From NCBI RefSeq assembly GCF_002893625.1, contig NZ_PKMZ01000001.1:62001-126000 (forward strand): DNA of 64,000 bases, given 5' to 3'. The stretch is from Mangrovicella endophytica. GTDB lineage: Bacteria > Pseudomonadota > Alphaproteobacteria > Rhizobiales > Rhizobiaceae. A program made the translations under genes and the position numbers. Under the pieces are notes generated by a model that was not told where the DNA came from, made no database searches, and worked only from the letters and a program-made list of their open reading frames with translations. This document shows, in pieces, positions 26,162 through 34,547 of the stretch; the stretch's first letter is position 1, and each line of letters starts with the position of its first letter.

Positions 26162-26455
26162 ATGGACAGCGAGAAATACATCGCCGACCACATCGAGATT
26201 ACGGAACTGACGGTCTTCTCGATGGAGCGGATCGATGAGGACGGCACCGCGTCGCTCAACATCCTCTTGGCGCGCCGACAGGTGACGGTACCGTCATGAC
26301 GCTGACGGTCGCGATCGGCGAGCCCCCTACCGACAGAGGATGACCTGCTTCCTGTGGCACGGCATTTTGCCGCCGGAGATCTCGCCAACGCGGCAAGCAA
26401 TGCGGCGAAGCATGTTCTGAGCGACAATGAATTGTCGCGTTTGAGGGACGGCAAA
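26162..26455 (+). pseudogene. Frameshifted hypothetical gene remnant
   Basis: Three segments in shifting frames read as one protein. MDSEKYIADHIEITELTVFS continues to SLNILLA in one frame, TGDGTVMTLTVAIGEP follows in a second, and PTEDDLLPVARHFAAGDLA through SDNELSRLRDGK returns to the first. Two compensating frame changes near 26275 and 26330 interrupt it. The product is unrecognised. Coding-like codon use and continuity across the shifts are the support; it could also be two chance frames. Confidence 0.4.
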
Positions 26456-26492
26456 GGCCAGCTGGCACCTTCGTTCTGCCCCCGGTGGAAAG

Positions 26493-27044
26493 CTACCGCC
26501 TCTCTCCACTCGGTCCTGATCCGAGCGCCAGCACGTCGCATGACGAAGTCGAAGACGGGCGATGATAGGGTACGCGGCACACACTTGCCGCGCCGCACTT
26601 CGCGCTCCAAGCCCGACACCGAGGGCTACAGAAGCGGGCTTTGGCCGACTTCGCCATGAAGTGCACGCTGCACCACCCGCAGTTGCCTTCGTGCACGGCA
26701 GCGGCCTTGCTGCTGCGATAGACATAGCCACAAGGATTGCGGCAGAACTTGCCCTGCGAAGATCTGCGCATCGGCTGGAACGCCTTACCGCATGGCAGGC
26801 ACTCGCGAACGGTCGCCTTCGTCCGGCTGATCACGCGGAACGCGGCTGTCCGCACCACATCATTGCGAGCATAGCCTTCAGAGTCACGCTCGTGGATGAA
26901 GAAGTGCGCGCACGCGGCGGAGCAAAAGCGCCCCTTGGCTCGATCCTCGTCGAGTGGGCGCCTGCACCATCGGCAGCAATCGCTTGGCCCGGTGTATTCC
27001 GGCTGTCCTGTTCCCAACCCGGCCGCTTGGCGCCGAGACGCCAA
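26493..27044 (-). CDS. Cys-rich zinc-knuckle protein, unknown function
   Basis: Up to 183 residues with three or four spaced Cys4 knuckles: CCRWC...RFCSAAC, ECLPC...KFCRNPC and CGWC...RFCSPRC. The pattern CxxC-x(12-20)-FCxxxC suggests repeated treble-clef or zinc-ribbon folds, each binding one zinc, probably for nucleic acid contact. The only nearby start is TTG 27044 without a clear ribosome site, and the reading frame upstream is closed by a stop, so the N-terminus may be lost. The C-terminal 25 residues look like read-through. It belongs to the decayed patch behind tRNA-Met. Confidence 0.45.
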   Translation of the reverse strand: MASRRQAAGLGTGQPEYTGPSDCCRWCRRPLDEDRAKGRFCSAACAHFFIHERDSEGYARNDVVRTAAFRVISRTKATVRECLPCGKAFQPMRRSSQGKFCRNPCGYVYRSSKAAAVHEGNCGWCSVHFMAKSAKARFCSPRCRAWSAKCGAASVCRVPYHRPSSTSSCDVLALGSGPSGERR

Positions 27045-27087
27045 ACGCTCTCGGCGACGATCGTGCTCGCTTCATTCTGGCTGCGCC

Positions 27088-27243
27088 TTAGGCCATGGCG
27101 CCGTCGGCGCAGAACGCTTGCCGCAGTCCATGCGTGCATGGACGCTCATTCTCGAAGCTCGAAACGCTCCAGCGGCGCAGCACCTCGACTGCCTCGTCGA
27201 CGATGCGCTCCCGCGCCTGAAATGGCCCTGGCGAGAACGGCAC
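27088..27243 (-). CDS. Small ORF, possible remnant of an accessory gene
   Basis: A 51-residue frame from GTG 27243: VPFSPGPFQARERIVDEAV followed by EVLRRWSVSSFENERPCTHG. Codon third positions are GC-rich and it has an amphipathic helix, unlike the other frames here, so it was probably coding. No ribosome site is seen and the frame stays open upstream without a start. It ends 43 bases before the Cys-rich gene on the same strand. Confidence 0.3.
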   Translation of the reverse strand: MPFSPGPFQARERIVDEAVEVLRRWSVSSFENERPCTHGLRQAFCADGAMA

Positions 27244-27392
27244 CGGTGGCGAGAACTGAGGATCGGACTGGGCCGAAAGCGGATGGGCGGGTCGGGGAGC
27301 CCACTTCAGTAACCTCCCGTCTCTTCACTGAGCTTCGGGCCTCCAAGCGGGTGGAGACAGACCAAGGCAACCACAGCATCGACACAACCATG

Positions 27393-28154
27393 TCAGTCGA
27401 AGACGATGCCGCCGTCAACGTTCAGCGTCTGGCCAGTGACAAAGCCGCTTTCGTCGGAGGCGAAGAAGGCGACGGGGCCGACCACGTCCTCCGGCATGCC
27501 GATGCGGCGCATGGCGGTGTTGGCAGTCCACTTCGCCTTGACGGCGGGGTCTTCGAGGTTCGTGCGTCCCATGTCGGTGAGGATGATGCCGGGGCAGACG
27601 CAGTTGGCGGTGATGCCAAGCGATCCGACCTCCTGGGCGAGAACGCGGGTGAAGCCCATGACCGCAGCTTTGGAGGCGGAATAATGGGCCTGTTCGGGCG
27701 CGCCCTGCTTGCCGCCGATGGAGGCAATGTTGACGATGCGCCCGTAGCCGCGCGCGCGCATATGCGGCAGAAGCGCCTGGATCACAAGGAAGGTGCCCTT
27801 GGCGTTGACGTCCATCACGGCGTCCCAGACGCCGTCATCCAGCGTCTCGACCGGGCTGGTGATGAGAATGCCGGCATTATTCACCACCGCGTCGATCACA
27901 CCCGCGCGTTCGATGGCGCTGGCGGCCATCGCGGCCACCTGCGCCTTGTCGCTGACGTCGGCATGGAGGGCGAAGGCCCGGCGGCCCATCGCCTCGACAT
28001 CAAAGACGAGGCTGTCGAGACGGTCAGCCTGCCGCTCGATGTCGTTCGCGACGATGTCAAAGCCGCGCTTGGCGAGGCCGAGCGCGATGGCGCGGCCGAT
28101 GCCGCGGCTGGCGCCGGTGACGAGAGCGGTGCGGGTTTCGGTCATGTGGATCAT
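27393..28154 (-). CDS. SDR-family dehydrogenase A of the sugar cluster
   Basis: A 253-residue classical short-chain dehydrogenase: cofactor motif TGASRGIG, NNAG, catalytic Ser in IVNIASIGG, YSASK with Tyr and Lys, and the C-terminal TGQTLNVDGG. The acidic residue in VANDIERQ after the second strand favours NAD(H). It likely oxidises or reduces a carbonyl of the imported sugar or polyol. ATG 28154 follows GAGGA at 8 bases. It is the last gene of the minus-strand operon, 11 bases after the second SDR. Confidence 0.88.
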   Translation of the reverse strand: MIHMTETRTALVTGASRGIGRAIALGLAKRGFDIVANDIERQADRLDSLVFDVEAMGRRAFALHADVSDKAQVAAMAASAIERAGVIDAVVNNAGILITSPVETLDDGVWDAVMDVNAKGTFLVIQALLPHMRARGYGRIVNIASIGGKQGAPEQAHYSASKAAVMGFTRVLAQEVGSLGITANCVCPGIILTDMGRTNLEDPAVKAKWTANTAMRRIGMPEDVVGPVAFFASDESGFVTGQTLNVDGGIVFD

Positions 28155-28165
28155 GGATCGGGTCC

Positions 28166-28933
28166 TCAAAGGGCGGTGTAGCCACCGTCCACCGTCAGCA
28201 CCGTACCGGTGATGAAGCTCGCGGCGTCGGAGGCGAGAAAGAGCACGGCGTTGGCGATCTCACGCGGCTCACCGAGGCGGCCCATGGGCGTCATCCGCAT
28301 CCAGGTGCCGAACCACTCCGGGTTCGAGCGGCCGGCGAGCGTCAGCGCGGTCGCGGTGTAGCCGGGTGCGACGGCGTTCACCCGCAGGCCGTGTGGCGCC
28401 CATTCGACGGCAAGCGAGCGGGTCAGGAGGTTCACGCCGGCCTTGGCCGCGTTGTAGGCGACCTGCGGCTGCGGATGCACGATCACCTCGCCGCACATCG
28501 ACGAGATGTTCACGATCGCGCCGCGGCTGGCCTCCAGCATCAGTCGGCCAAATCCTTGCGCGCAGTGGAAGACGCCGTTGAGGTTGACGTCGATCACGGC
28601 GCTCCAGTCCTCCGGCGCCATCTCGGCGGCGGGCGCGTTGCGCACGATGCCGGCATTGTTGACGAGGATGTCCGGCACGCCGAAGCGGCGCGCTACCTCC
28701 GCGACTGCCGTGGACACGCTCGCGCGGTCCGTCACATCAAGGAAGAGCGGCTGGGCCGAAAAGCCGGCCTCGACGATGGCGGCTGCGGTGCGGGCTGCCT
28801 CGGCCTCGTCGCGGTCGGCAACGACGGCGAGCGCGCCGGCCTCAGCCAGGCGGTGGGCGATGGCGGCGCCGATGCCGCGGGCGCCGCCGGTGACGACGGC
28901 CGTGCGGCCGGTGAGGTCGAAGTCGCCGCTCAT
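28166..28933 (-). CDS. SDR-family dehydrogenase B of the sugar cluster
   Basis: A 255-residue classical SDR: TGGARGIG cofactor loop, NNAG at the fourth strand, Ser in IVNISSMCG, YNAAK with catalytic Tyr and Lys, and ending TGTVLTVDGGYTAL. VVADRDEAEA after the second strand carries the Asp expected for NAD. Its start overlaps the stop of the FGGY kinase by four bases (ATGA), so the two are translationally coupled. Two different SDRs beside one kinase suggest sequential redox changes, such as epimerisation through a keto form. Confidence 0.9.
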   Translation of the reverse strand: MSGDFDLTGRTAVVTGGARGIGAAIAHRLAEAGALAVVADRDEAEAARTAAAIVEAGFSAQPLFLDVTDRASVSTAVAEVARRFGVPDILVNNAGIVRNAPAAEMAPEDWSAVIDVNLNGVFHCAQGFGRLMLEASRGAIVNISSMCGEVIVHPQPQVAYNAAKAGVNLLTRSLAVEWAPHGLRVNAVAPGYTATALTLAGRSNPEWFGTWMRMTPMGRLGEPREIANAVLFLASDAASFITGTVLTVDGGYTAL

Positions 28934-30468
28934 GCGGGCACTGCGTTCGATGTCGCCGCGGCGGCAGCGGGCGTACCGGCCTGCGCTACGTCCTTCAGCG
29001 CGGGGTAGAGGGCACGGTAGCCGCGGTAAATCTCGTCGTAGCGGGCGCTCTCGCGGACCCGCGGCTCGATGCGGCGGCCGGGCCGGACCATGGCGGCGAT
29101 ACCCTCGTCGATACTGGCGAAGTGCCCGGCGCCATGAGCGGCGAGCACCGCCGCGCCGACGGAGGGTGCCGCGCTAGAGGCGGGCACGCAGACCGGTATC
29201 CCCGCCGTGTCGGCATGGATCTGCAGCCAGAGCTCGGAGGCCGTGGCGCCGCCGCCGACGGTCAGCTCGGCAGCGCGGAAGCCCGCCGCCGCCATCTCGT
29301 CGAGGATCGCCCGCGTGCCGAAGGAGATACCCTCGATCACGGCGCGGAAGACGTGCTCGGGCCCGTGTGCCAGCGTCAGGCCGACGATGGCGCCGCGCGA
29401 CAACGGATCGACGTAAGGAGTGCGGTTTCCCTGGAAGTGGTCCTGCACGATGAGGCCATCGCAGCCCGGCTCCAGCCGCGCCGCGGCGATGTTCAGCGCA
29501 TCGAGGTCCATCGTGCCGTTCATCAGTCGCTTCAGCCACTGCAGGATGGAGCCGGTCGACGTCTGGCCACCCTCGATGACGTGCCGGCCGGGATAGACCG
29601 CATCGGGGTAGGAGCCCCAGAGGCCGGGGTGGTGGACCGCCCGCTCCGAGACGCCGAACTGCAGGTGCGAGGAGCCGGTGATCAGCGCAAGCTGGCCCGG
29701 CTGGGCGACGCCGAGACCGATCATGCCGATCAGCGCATCCGCCCCGCCCTGGACAAGCGTCACGCCCGTATGGAGGCCGAGATGGTCGGCGGCGCGGCCG
29801 GTGAGGGTGCCGATGCACCCGCCGGGCGCCACCACCTCGGCCGGCCACTTGTCGAGCAGCGCCTCCATGTCGAGCGCACGCACCAACGAGGCGGCAAAGC
29901 CGCCGCGAGCGGTGGAATAGTGCCAGCGGATGGATGCGTTGTTCAGCGAGGCGACCCGCCGGCCGGTGAGGCGCAGCGTCATGAAGTCCTGGTACTCGCC
30001 GATCGTCGCGGCGCGATCGAAGACATGCGGCTCGTGGCGCTTCAGCCAGAGCGATTTCGGTATCATCCACTCGGCCGAGACCGGGCCACGGCCGGCGCCG
30101 TTGGCGGCCAGCGCGGGATCGCCCGTCGCCAGAACGTCGCGGGCTTCCTCGCCGGCGCGCACGTCCATCCAGATGATGGCGGGGCGCAGGGCGTTGCCCT
30201 CCTCGTCGAGCGCCACCACCGTGCAGGAGGTGGTGGTCAGGCAGATCGCCTCCACCGCGGCCGGATCGATGCCGGCTTTGGCAAGGGCGCCGCGGGTGGC
30301 GATCCCGAGAGCGCGCCACCAGTCCTCGGGGTTCTGCTCGGCCCGCGCGCCGGCCGAAAAGACCGTCTCGTAGGGATGCGTCGCCTGGCCGAGGCAGGCA
30401 CCGGAGGGATCATAGATTCCGGCGCGCAGGCTTTCCGTTCCGCCGTCAACGGCGACCACATAGGCCAT
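28930..30468 (-). CDS. FGGY-family carbohydrate kinase
   Basis: A 512-residue sugar kinase of the actin/hexokinase fold. It has phosphate-1 loop VVAVDGGTESLRAGIYD, adenosine part GGGATASELWLQIHAD, catalytic Asp region VQGGADALIGMIGLG, and EGISFGTRAILDEM. Members phosphorylate ribulose, xylulose, glycerol, fuculose or erythritol; residues do not settle which. It stands between the AhpD-like gene and the SDRs in the same operon. ATG 30468 is preceded by GGAGACACC, a good ribosome site. Confidence 0.9.
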   Translation of the reverse strand: MAYVVAVDGGTESLRAGIYDPSGACLGQATHPYETVFSAGARAEQNPEDWWRALGIATRGALAKAGIDPAAVEAICLTTTSCTVVALDEEGNALRPAIIWMDVRAGEEARDVLATGDPALAANGAGRGPVSAEWMIPKSLWLKRHEPHVFDRAATIGEYQDFMTLRLTGRRVASLNNASIRWHYSTARGGFAASLVRALDMEALLDKWPAEVVAPGGCIGTLTGRAADHLGLHTGVTLVQGGADALIGMIGLGVAQPGQLALITGSSHLQFGVSERAVHHPGLWGSYPDAVYPGRHVIEGGQTSTGSILQWLKRLMNGTMDLDALNIAAARLEPGCDGLIVQDHFQGNRTPYVDPLSRGAIVGLTLAHGPEHVFRAVIEGISFGTRAILDEMAAAGFRAAELTVGGGATASELWLQIHADTAGIPVCVPASSAAPSVGAAVLAAHGAGHFASIDEGIAAMVRPGRRIEPRVRESARYDEIYRGYRALYPALKDVAQAGTPAAAAATSNAVPA

Positions 30469-30531
30469 CGGTGTCTCCTCCCTGCCGGTAGCGCGCCTCC
30501 CGCGCGCCGGCTCATGCCAGTCGATGTCGTG

Positions 30532-30855
30532 TCAGCTTGTCGCGTCGAAGGTCTTCAGCGCCTTTGCCGCATAGACCATGGCCGGACCGCCGCCCATCTC
30601 GACGGCAATGCCGAGGAGTTCGACGAGATCCTCCCGTTCGGCGCCCTGCTTCTTCGCCGCGTCGAGGTGGTAGACGATGCAGTCCTCGCATCCCCGCACC
30701 ACGCCGAAGGCGGCGGCGAGGAGCTCCTTCTGTGCGCCCGAAAAGCGCGAGCCCGCATGCGCACCCTTGGCGAGCTGGCGAAAGCCGCCGGCGACCTCCG
30801 GCAGCGCCTTGGCCAGCGCGCCGAGGCGCGCGTTGATGTCCTGGATCTCGCTCAT
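30532..30855 (-). CDS. Carboxymuconolactone decarboxylase/AhpD-like protein
   Basis: 107 residues of the CMD fold, all helical, with the redox-type motif C-E-D-C-I-V-Y-H (GCEDCIVYHLDAAKKQGA), the CxxC-x3-H signature of AhpD-like proteins. AhpD transfers electrons from lipoyl-lysine to peroxiredoxin. Its start overlaps the stop of the lipoyl-bearing E2 gene by ATGA, which makes a lipoyl-linked role in this cluster attractive, though this is inference. The usual length for such single-domain proteins is 100-180. Confidence 0.85.
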   Translation of the reverse strand: MSEIQDINARLGALAKALPEVAGGFRQLAKGAHAGSRFSGAQKELLAAAFGVVRGCEDCIVYHLDAAKKQGAEREDLVELLGIAVEMGGGPAMVYAAKALKTFDATS

Positions 30856-32444
30856 CGTGCAGTTCCCACCCTGGTCGTTTCGAAGAGGGCCGCGACCTCG
30901 GCCGGCCTGTCCCAGTGCGGCATGTGCCCGGCCCCGGCGACGAGGTGGATCGCGACCGAAGAGGGCAGCGCCGCGACCTGGCGCCAGGGGATGATGCGGT
31001 CCTCCAGCCCGAACACCACCCGCACCTCGACGCTCTGGGCGAGACGCGTGAGCGGCGCGACGATGTCGACGCGCTGGCCGCCCGGTCCGAAGGCGTCAGC
31101 GGCAAGCGCCTCCAGCCGGCCCTCGCCGAGCGAGGCCGCAAGCGCCGCCACGGCGGCGTCGGAAAGAGCGGTCGGCTGCGCCGTCAGGCGGCGCAGGAGG
31201 TGGCGCAGCGCGCCCGGCGACGGCCGGGCCGCCATGCCGGAAACGAAGGCCTCGTCGATCTCCAGTCCGAGACCGGCGGGCGCCAGCAGCGTCAGCCGCT
31301 GGAGGCCGTGCAGGCGCTCGGCGAGCGCCACGGCGGCGAGGCTGCCGAGCGAATGCGCGACGATCTCGGTCGGCGCGAAACCTGCCGCCGAGAGGAGTGC
31401 GTCGAGCGGCGCGGCGAGGCCGGCGACGCTGTCCGCATCGGCGCGTGTATCGCCATGGCCCGGCAGGTCGGGCACGAGCACCTCGAAGCCGGTGCGGGCG
31501 AGCGCGGCCGACAGGCCGGCGAAGGTGGTACGGTCGCCGCCGAACCCGTGCAGGAGCAGCGCGCGGCCGTGCGCCTCGCCGCGTGCGGGAAGACGATCGA
31601 AGGCGATGGTGCTGACGCCGGAAGAGCGGGATAGCGTTGCGGTCGCCGCGCCTTCGACGTCGCGCATCTCGATGCGGCCGCGCCGGCCCGTTCCGGTGAT
31701 CCCGGCGAGATCGAGGCCGCGCCGGGCCGCCAGGCGCCGGGCAATCGGCGTTGCGCGCACCGGTCCGGCGCCACGGCTGGCCGCGGCCGCAACCGTGGGT
31801 GCCGGCGCAAAGGCTGCGGGCTCAGGCGCTGGCACGACTTCTTCGGCGGCGTCCAGCCCGTCCGGCGCGTCGTCGACGAAACCCTCGAGCTTGGCACTGG
31901 CGGCGGCGACCTCGACGCGGGCGAGCGGCGCGCCGACGGCGAGCGTGGTGCCGGGCTCGACCAGCACCTCCACGAGGCGCCCGTCGAACAGCGCGGGGAA
32001 TTCGGCGATGGTCTTGTCGGTCTCGATCTCCAGCAGTGCCTCGCCACGCCGGAAGCTGGCGCCTGTCTCGACCAGCCAGCCGACGATCTTGCCTTCGTCC
32101 ATGGTCTCGCCGAGGCGGGGCATGGCGAGCGTGCGCACGACCGGCCCGCTGGTTTCCGTCTGGCCGGTCTTGACGGTTCCGGGGTGTTCAGGAGCTGCCT
32201 CGGCTGCGCCACCGGCGAGACGCGCAATGGGCGCGCCGACGGTCACCATGTCTCCGGGCGCGACCAACGTCTCTGCCAGGACGCCGTCGGCGAGCGCCGG
32301 CAGCTCGGCCACGGTCTTGTCGGTCTCGACCTCGAGGATGGGCTCGCCGCGTTTGAAGGACTGACCGGGCTTGATCAGCCAGCCGACGATGCGGCCTTCC
32401 TCCATGGTTTCGCCGAGCCGCGGCATGGTGAGGAGGGCGCTCAT
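30852..32444 (-). CDS. E2-like protein: two lipoyl domains, subunit-binding domain and alpha/beta hydrolase
   Basis: 530 residues. Two tandem biotinyl-lipoyl domains carry Lys43 and Lys144 (both ETDKT) and share the block MPRLGETM. After an Ala/Pro linker comes a peripheral subunit-binding domain (about 225-265, ATPIARRLAARRGLDLAG). The C-terminal 240 residues are an alpha/beta hydrolase with nucleophile Ser365 (AHSLGS), acid Asp in GLEDRIIPW and His in GAGHMPHWD. The usual CoA acyltransferase domain (HxxxDG) is absent. AcoC of acetoin dehydrogenase systems in Pseudomonas and Ralstonia has the same swap, so an acetoin-type complex is likely. ATG 32444 overlaps the E1beta stop. Confidence 0.88.
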   Translation of the reverse strand: MSALLTMPRLGETMEEGRIVGWLIKPGQSFKRGEPILEVETDKTVAELPALADGVLAETLVAPGDMVTVGAPIARLAGGAAEAAPEHPGTVKTGQTETSGPVVRTLAMPRLGETMDEGKIVGWLVETGASFRRGEALLEIETDKTIAEFPALFDGRLVEVLVEPGTTLAVGAPLARVEVAAASAKLEGFVDDAPDGLDAAEEVVPAPEPAAFAPAPTVAAAASRGAGPVRATPIARRLAARRGLDLAGITGTGRRGRIEMRDVEGAATATLSRSSGVSTIAFDRLPARGEAHGRALLLHGFGGDRTTFAGLSAALARTGFEVLVPDLPGHGDTRADADSVAGLAAPLDALLSAAGFAPTEIVAHSLGSLAAVALAERLHGLQRLTLLAPAGLGLEIDEAFVSGMAARPSPGALRHLLRRLTAQPTALSDAAVAALAASLGEGRLEALAADAFGPGGQRVDIVAPLTRLAQSVEVRVVFGLEDRIIPWRQVAALPSSVAIHLVAGAGHMPHWDRPAEVAALFETTRVGTAR

Positions 32445-33415
32445 GCGACGAGCCGCCTCGCAAACTCGCCGATCAGGGCGGGCGAGGGCACGCTGCCGGA
32501 TTCCAACGCCTGGCTCACGGAGATGGGGACGTCCTCGCCGGCGATGCGGATCACCGGTTCGTGGAGGAAGTCGAAGCATTCCTCGGTGATGCGCGCCGAG
32601 AGCTCCGCCGCGACGCCTGCCGTCAGCGGGCCCTCGGAGACGACGACGCAGCGCCCGACCTTCTCGACGTGCTCGCGCACCGTATCCATGTCGAGCGGGT
32701 TAAGGGTGCGCAGGTCGATGACGGTCGCCTCGACGCCGTCCTTCGCCATGGCCTCGGCGGCCTCCAGCGCGTAGTGGACTTGCCGCGAATAGGTGACGAT
32801 CACGAGATCCTTGCCCTGGCGCCGTACCGCTGCCTTGCCCCAAGGCAGCTTCGGGGTGGAGAGGTCGGCCTCTTCCTTCCGTGTGTAGAGCGACTTGTGC
32901 TCGATGAAGACCACGGGGTCCGGCATGGTGAGGGCGTGGCGCAGAAGGTGATAGGCGTCCTCGGCCGTCGCCGGCATGGCGAGCCTGAGGCCTGGCATGT
33001 GCATGATCCAGGCTTCGAGGCTCTGCGAGTGCTGCGCGCCGGCCGAGCGGCCGGTACCGCCCTGTGTGCGCAGCACCATCGGCACGCCGATCTGGCCGCC
33101 GAACATGTAGCGGATTTTGGCGGCCTGGTTGGTCAGCTGGTCCATCGTCATGCCGAGGAAGTCGACATACATCAGCTCGGCGACCGGCCGCAGGCCCGTC
33201 ATCGCCGCGCCGACCGCCGTGCCGACGATGGCGGGCTCGGAGATCGGCGTGTCGATCATCCGCTCCGGGCCAAAGGTCTTGATGAGGTCCTTGGTCACGC
33301 CGTAGGCGCCGCCGTAGCGGCCGACCTCCTCGCCGATAACGACGACGGTCTCGTCGGCCTGCATGGCGTCGATCAGCGCCTGGCGCAGCGCGTCGCGATA
33401 GGTGATCTGGACCAT
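32441..33415 (-). CDS. Acetoin/2-oxoacid dehydrogenase E1 component, beta subunit
   Basis: A 324-residue transketolase-like beta subunit: ITYRDALRQALIDAMQADE, the TPP-contacting IGEEVGRYGGAYGVTKDL, DTPISEPAIVGTAVGAAM, the GGQIGVPMVLRTQGG region and a C-terminal transketolase domain (VIDLRTLNPLDMDTV). It pairs with the alpha subunit encoded just upstream, three bases away, to cleave a ketone or alpha-hydroxyketone on TPP and acylate the lipoyl arm of the E2. It is closest in look to AcoB rather than PdhB, because no lipoyl domain is fused to its N-terminus. Confidence 0.9.
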   Translation of the reverse strand: MVQITYRDALRQALIDAMQADETVVVIGEEVGRYGGAYGVTKDLIKTFGPERMIDTPISEPAIVGTAVGAAMTGLRPVAELMYVDFLGMTMDQLTNQAAKIRYMFGGQIGVPMVLRTQGGTGRSAGAQHSQSLEAWIMHMPGLRLAMPATAEDAYHLLRHALTMPDPVVFIEHKSLYTRKEEADLSTPKLPWGKAAVRRQGKDLVIVTYSRQVHYALEAAEAMAKDGVEATVIDLRTLNPLDMDTVREHVEKVGRCVVVSEGPLTAGVAAELSARITEECFDFLHEPVIRIAGEDVPISVSQALESGSVPSPALIGEFARRLVA

Positions 33416-33418
33416 GGC

Positions 33419-34501
33419 TCAGGCGGCTCCCTTGGACAGGATGCGGTCGAGGCGGACGCGCAGGGGTTCGGGCTCCGGCTCGCCCACGGCATAGACGTCG
33501 CGGAACATGGAGGAGAGCGGCGGGGCGCTCGATGCGGCGGCGAAGTCGATCGTCGCGTCCATCTCGCCTGCGATCTCGGCGTCCATCGCGTCGAGTTCGG
33601 CCTCGGCCGCGCCGCCGCGCTCGATCAGCCGCAGGCGCGCCTTGAGTACAGGGTCGCGAAGGCGGCCGGCGGCCTCCTCCTCCTCGGCGCGGTAGGGGCT
33701 CTTGTCCATGCGGGCATGGCCGTAGAAGCGATAGCAGGAGACCGCGAGGAACCCGGGCCGTCCGGCCCGCGCCTCGTCCATCAGCTCCTGCGCGGTGGCC
33801 GCCACCTCTTCCACGTCGTCACCGTCGACCATCGCGCCGTTGAGGCCGAAGGCACGGGCGCGCTCGTCGAAGCGCGCGTTGCGCGTCGCCTGGTCGATCC
33901 GCGTCCCCATGCCGTACTGGTTGTTGATGCAGACGAAGAGCACCGGCAGGTCCCAGAGAGCCGCCATGTTCATGCTCTCGTAGAGGATGCCCTGGCCGGT
34001 CGCGCCGTCTCCGAAGAAGGCGACGGAGACGGAATCCTTCTTCAGGCGCTTCGCCGAAAGGCCGGCGCCGACGACGGCCGGGATGCCGCCGCCCACGATG
34101 GCGTTGGCGCCGAGATGCCCGAGTGCCATGTCGGCAATGTGCATCGAGCCGCCCTTGCCCGAGCAGTAGCCGCTGTCCTTGCCGGCGATCTCGGCCATCA
34201 TGCGCGCCGGGTCGGCGCCGCGGGCGAGGAAGATGCCGTGGCCGCGATGATGGGTGGTGAAGGTGTCCTGCGGCGCCATGGCCTTCACGACGCCTGCCGC
34301 GGCCGACTCCTCGCCGATAGAGAGGTGCAGCATGGAGCCGGCCGACAGGCCGCGCACGAAGAGTTCGCCAACACGCTCCTCGAAGGAGCGGATGCGCCGC
34401 ATGGTCCGGTAGAGCGGCAGAAGGCCGGAGTTGCCGCCGGGTATGCCAGCGGCGCTGCCGGGGGCGCCGGCCGCTCGGATGTCGGGTCGAAGTTCGGTCA
34501 T
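33419..34501 (-). CDS. Acetoin/2-oxoacid dehydrogenase E1 component, alpha subunit
   Basis: A 360-residue TPP enzyme. The TPP motif begins GDGATGQGILYESMNM and ends CINNQYGMGT; HRGHGIFLARGAD and GGSMHIADMALGHLGANAIV are the active-site loops seen in AcoA and PdhA; FYGHARMDKSPYR follows. It forms the heterotetramer with the beta subunit. No dihydrolipoamide dehydrogenase (E3) is encoded nearby, so one must be shared from another complex. It lies downstream of the ABC importer genes on the same strand with a 46-base gap. Confidence 0.9.
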   Translation of the reverse strand: MTELRPDIRAAGAPGSAAGIPGGNSGLLPLYRTMRRIRSFEERVGELFVRGLSAGSMLHLSIGEESAAAGVVKAMAPQDTFTTHHRGHGIFLARGADPARMMAEIAGKDSGYCSGKGGSMHIADMALGHLGANAIVGGGIPAVVGAGLSAKRLKKDSVSVAFFGDGATGQGILYESMNMAALWDLPVLFVCINNQYGMGTRIDQATRNARFDERARAFGLNGAMVDGDDVEEVAATAQELMDEARAGRPGFLAVSCYRFYGHARMDKSPYRAEEEEAAGRLRDPVLKARLRLIERGGAAEAELDAMDAEIAGEMDATIDFAAASSAPPLSSMFRDVYAVGEPEPEPLRVRLDRILSKGAA

Positions 34502-34547
34502 GGGATCGTCCTGGTGTCGGGGCGAACGGGTGGAAAGCTAAGCGCCG

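Noticed and set aside
26110-26619. 169-codon frame on the minus strand behind tRNA-Met
   Set aside because: Ser/Arg-rich, no motif; the plus strand in the same place shows a better (broken) coding pattern.
29122-32364. Open frame of 1080 codons on the plus strand over the kinase and E2 genes
   Set aside because: Lies opposite to FGGY kinase, AhpD-like and E2 genes with clear motifs; its own translation is Arg/Asp/Gly/Ala-rich without domains, a GC-skew shadow.
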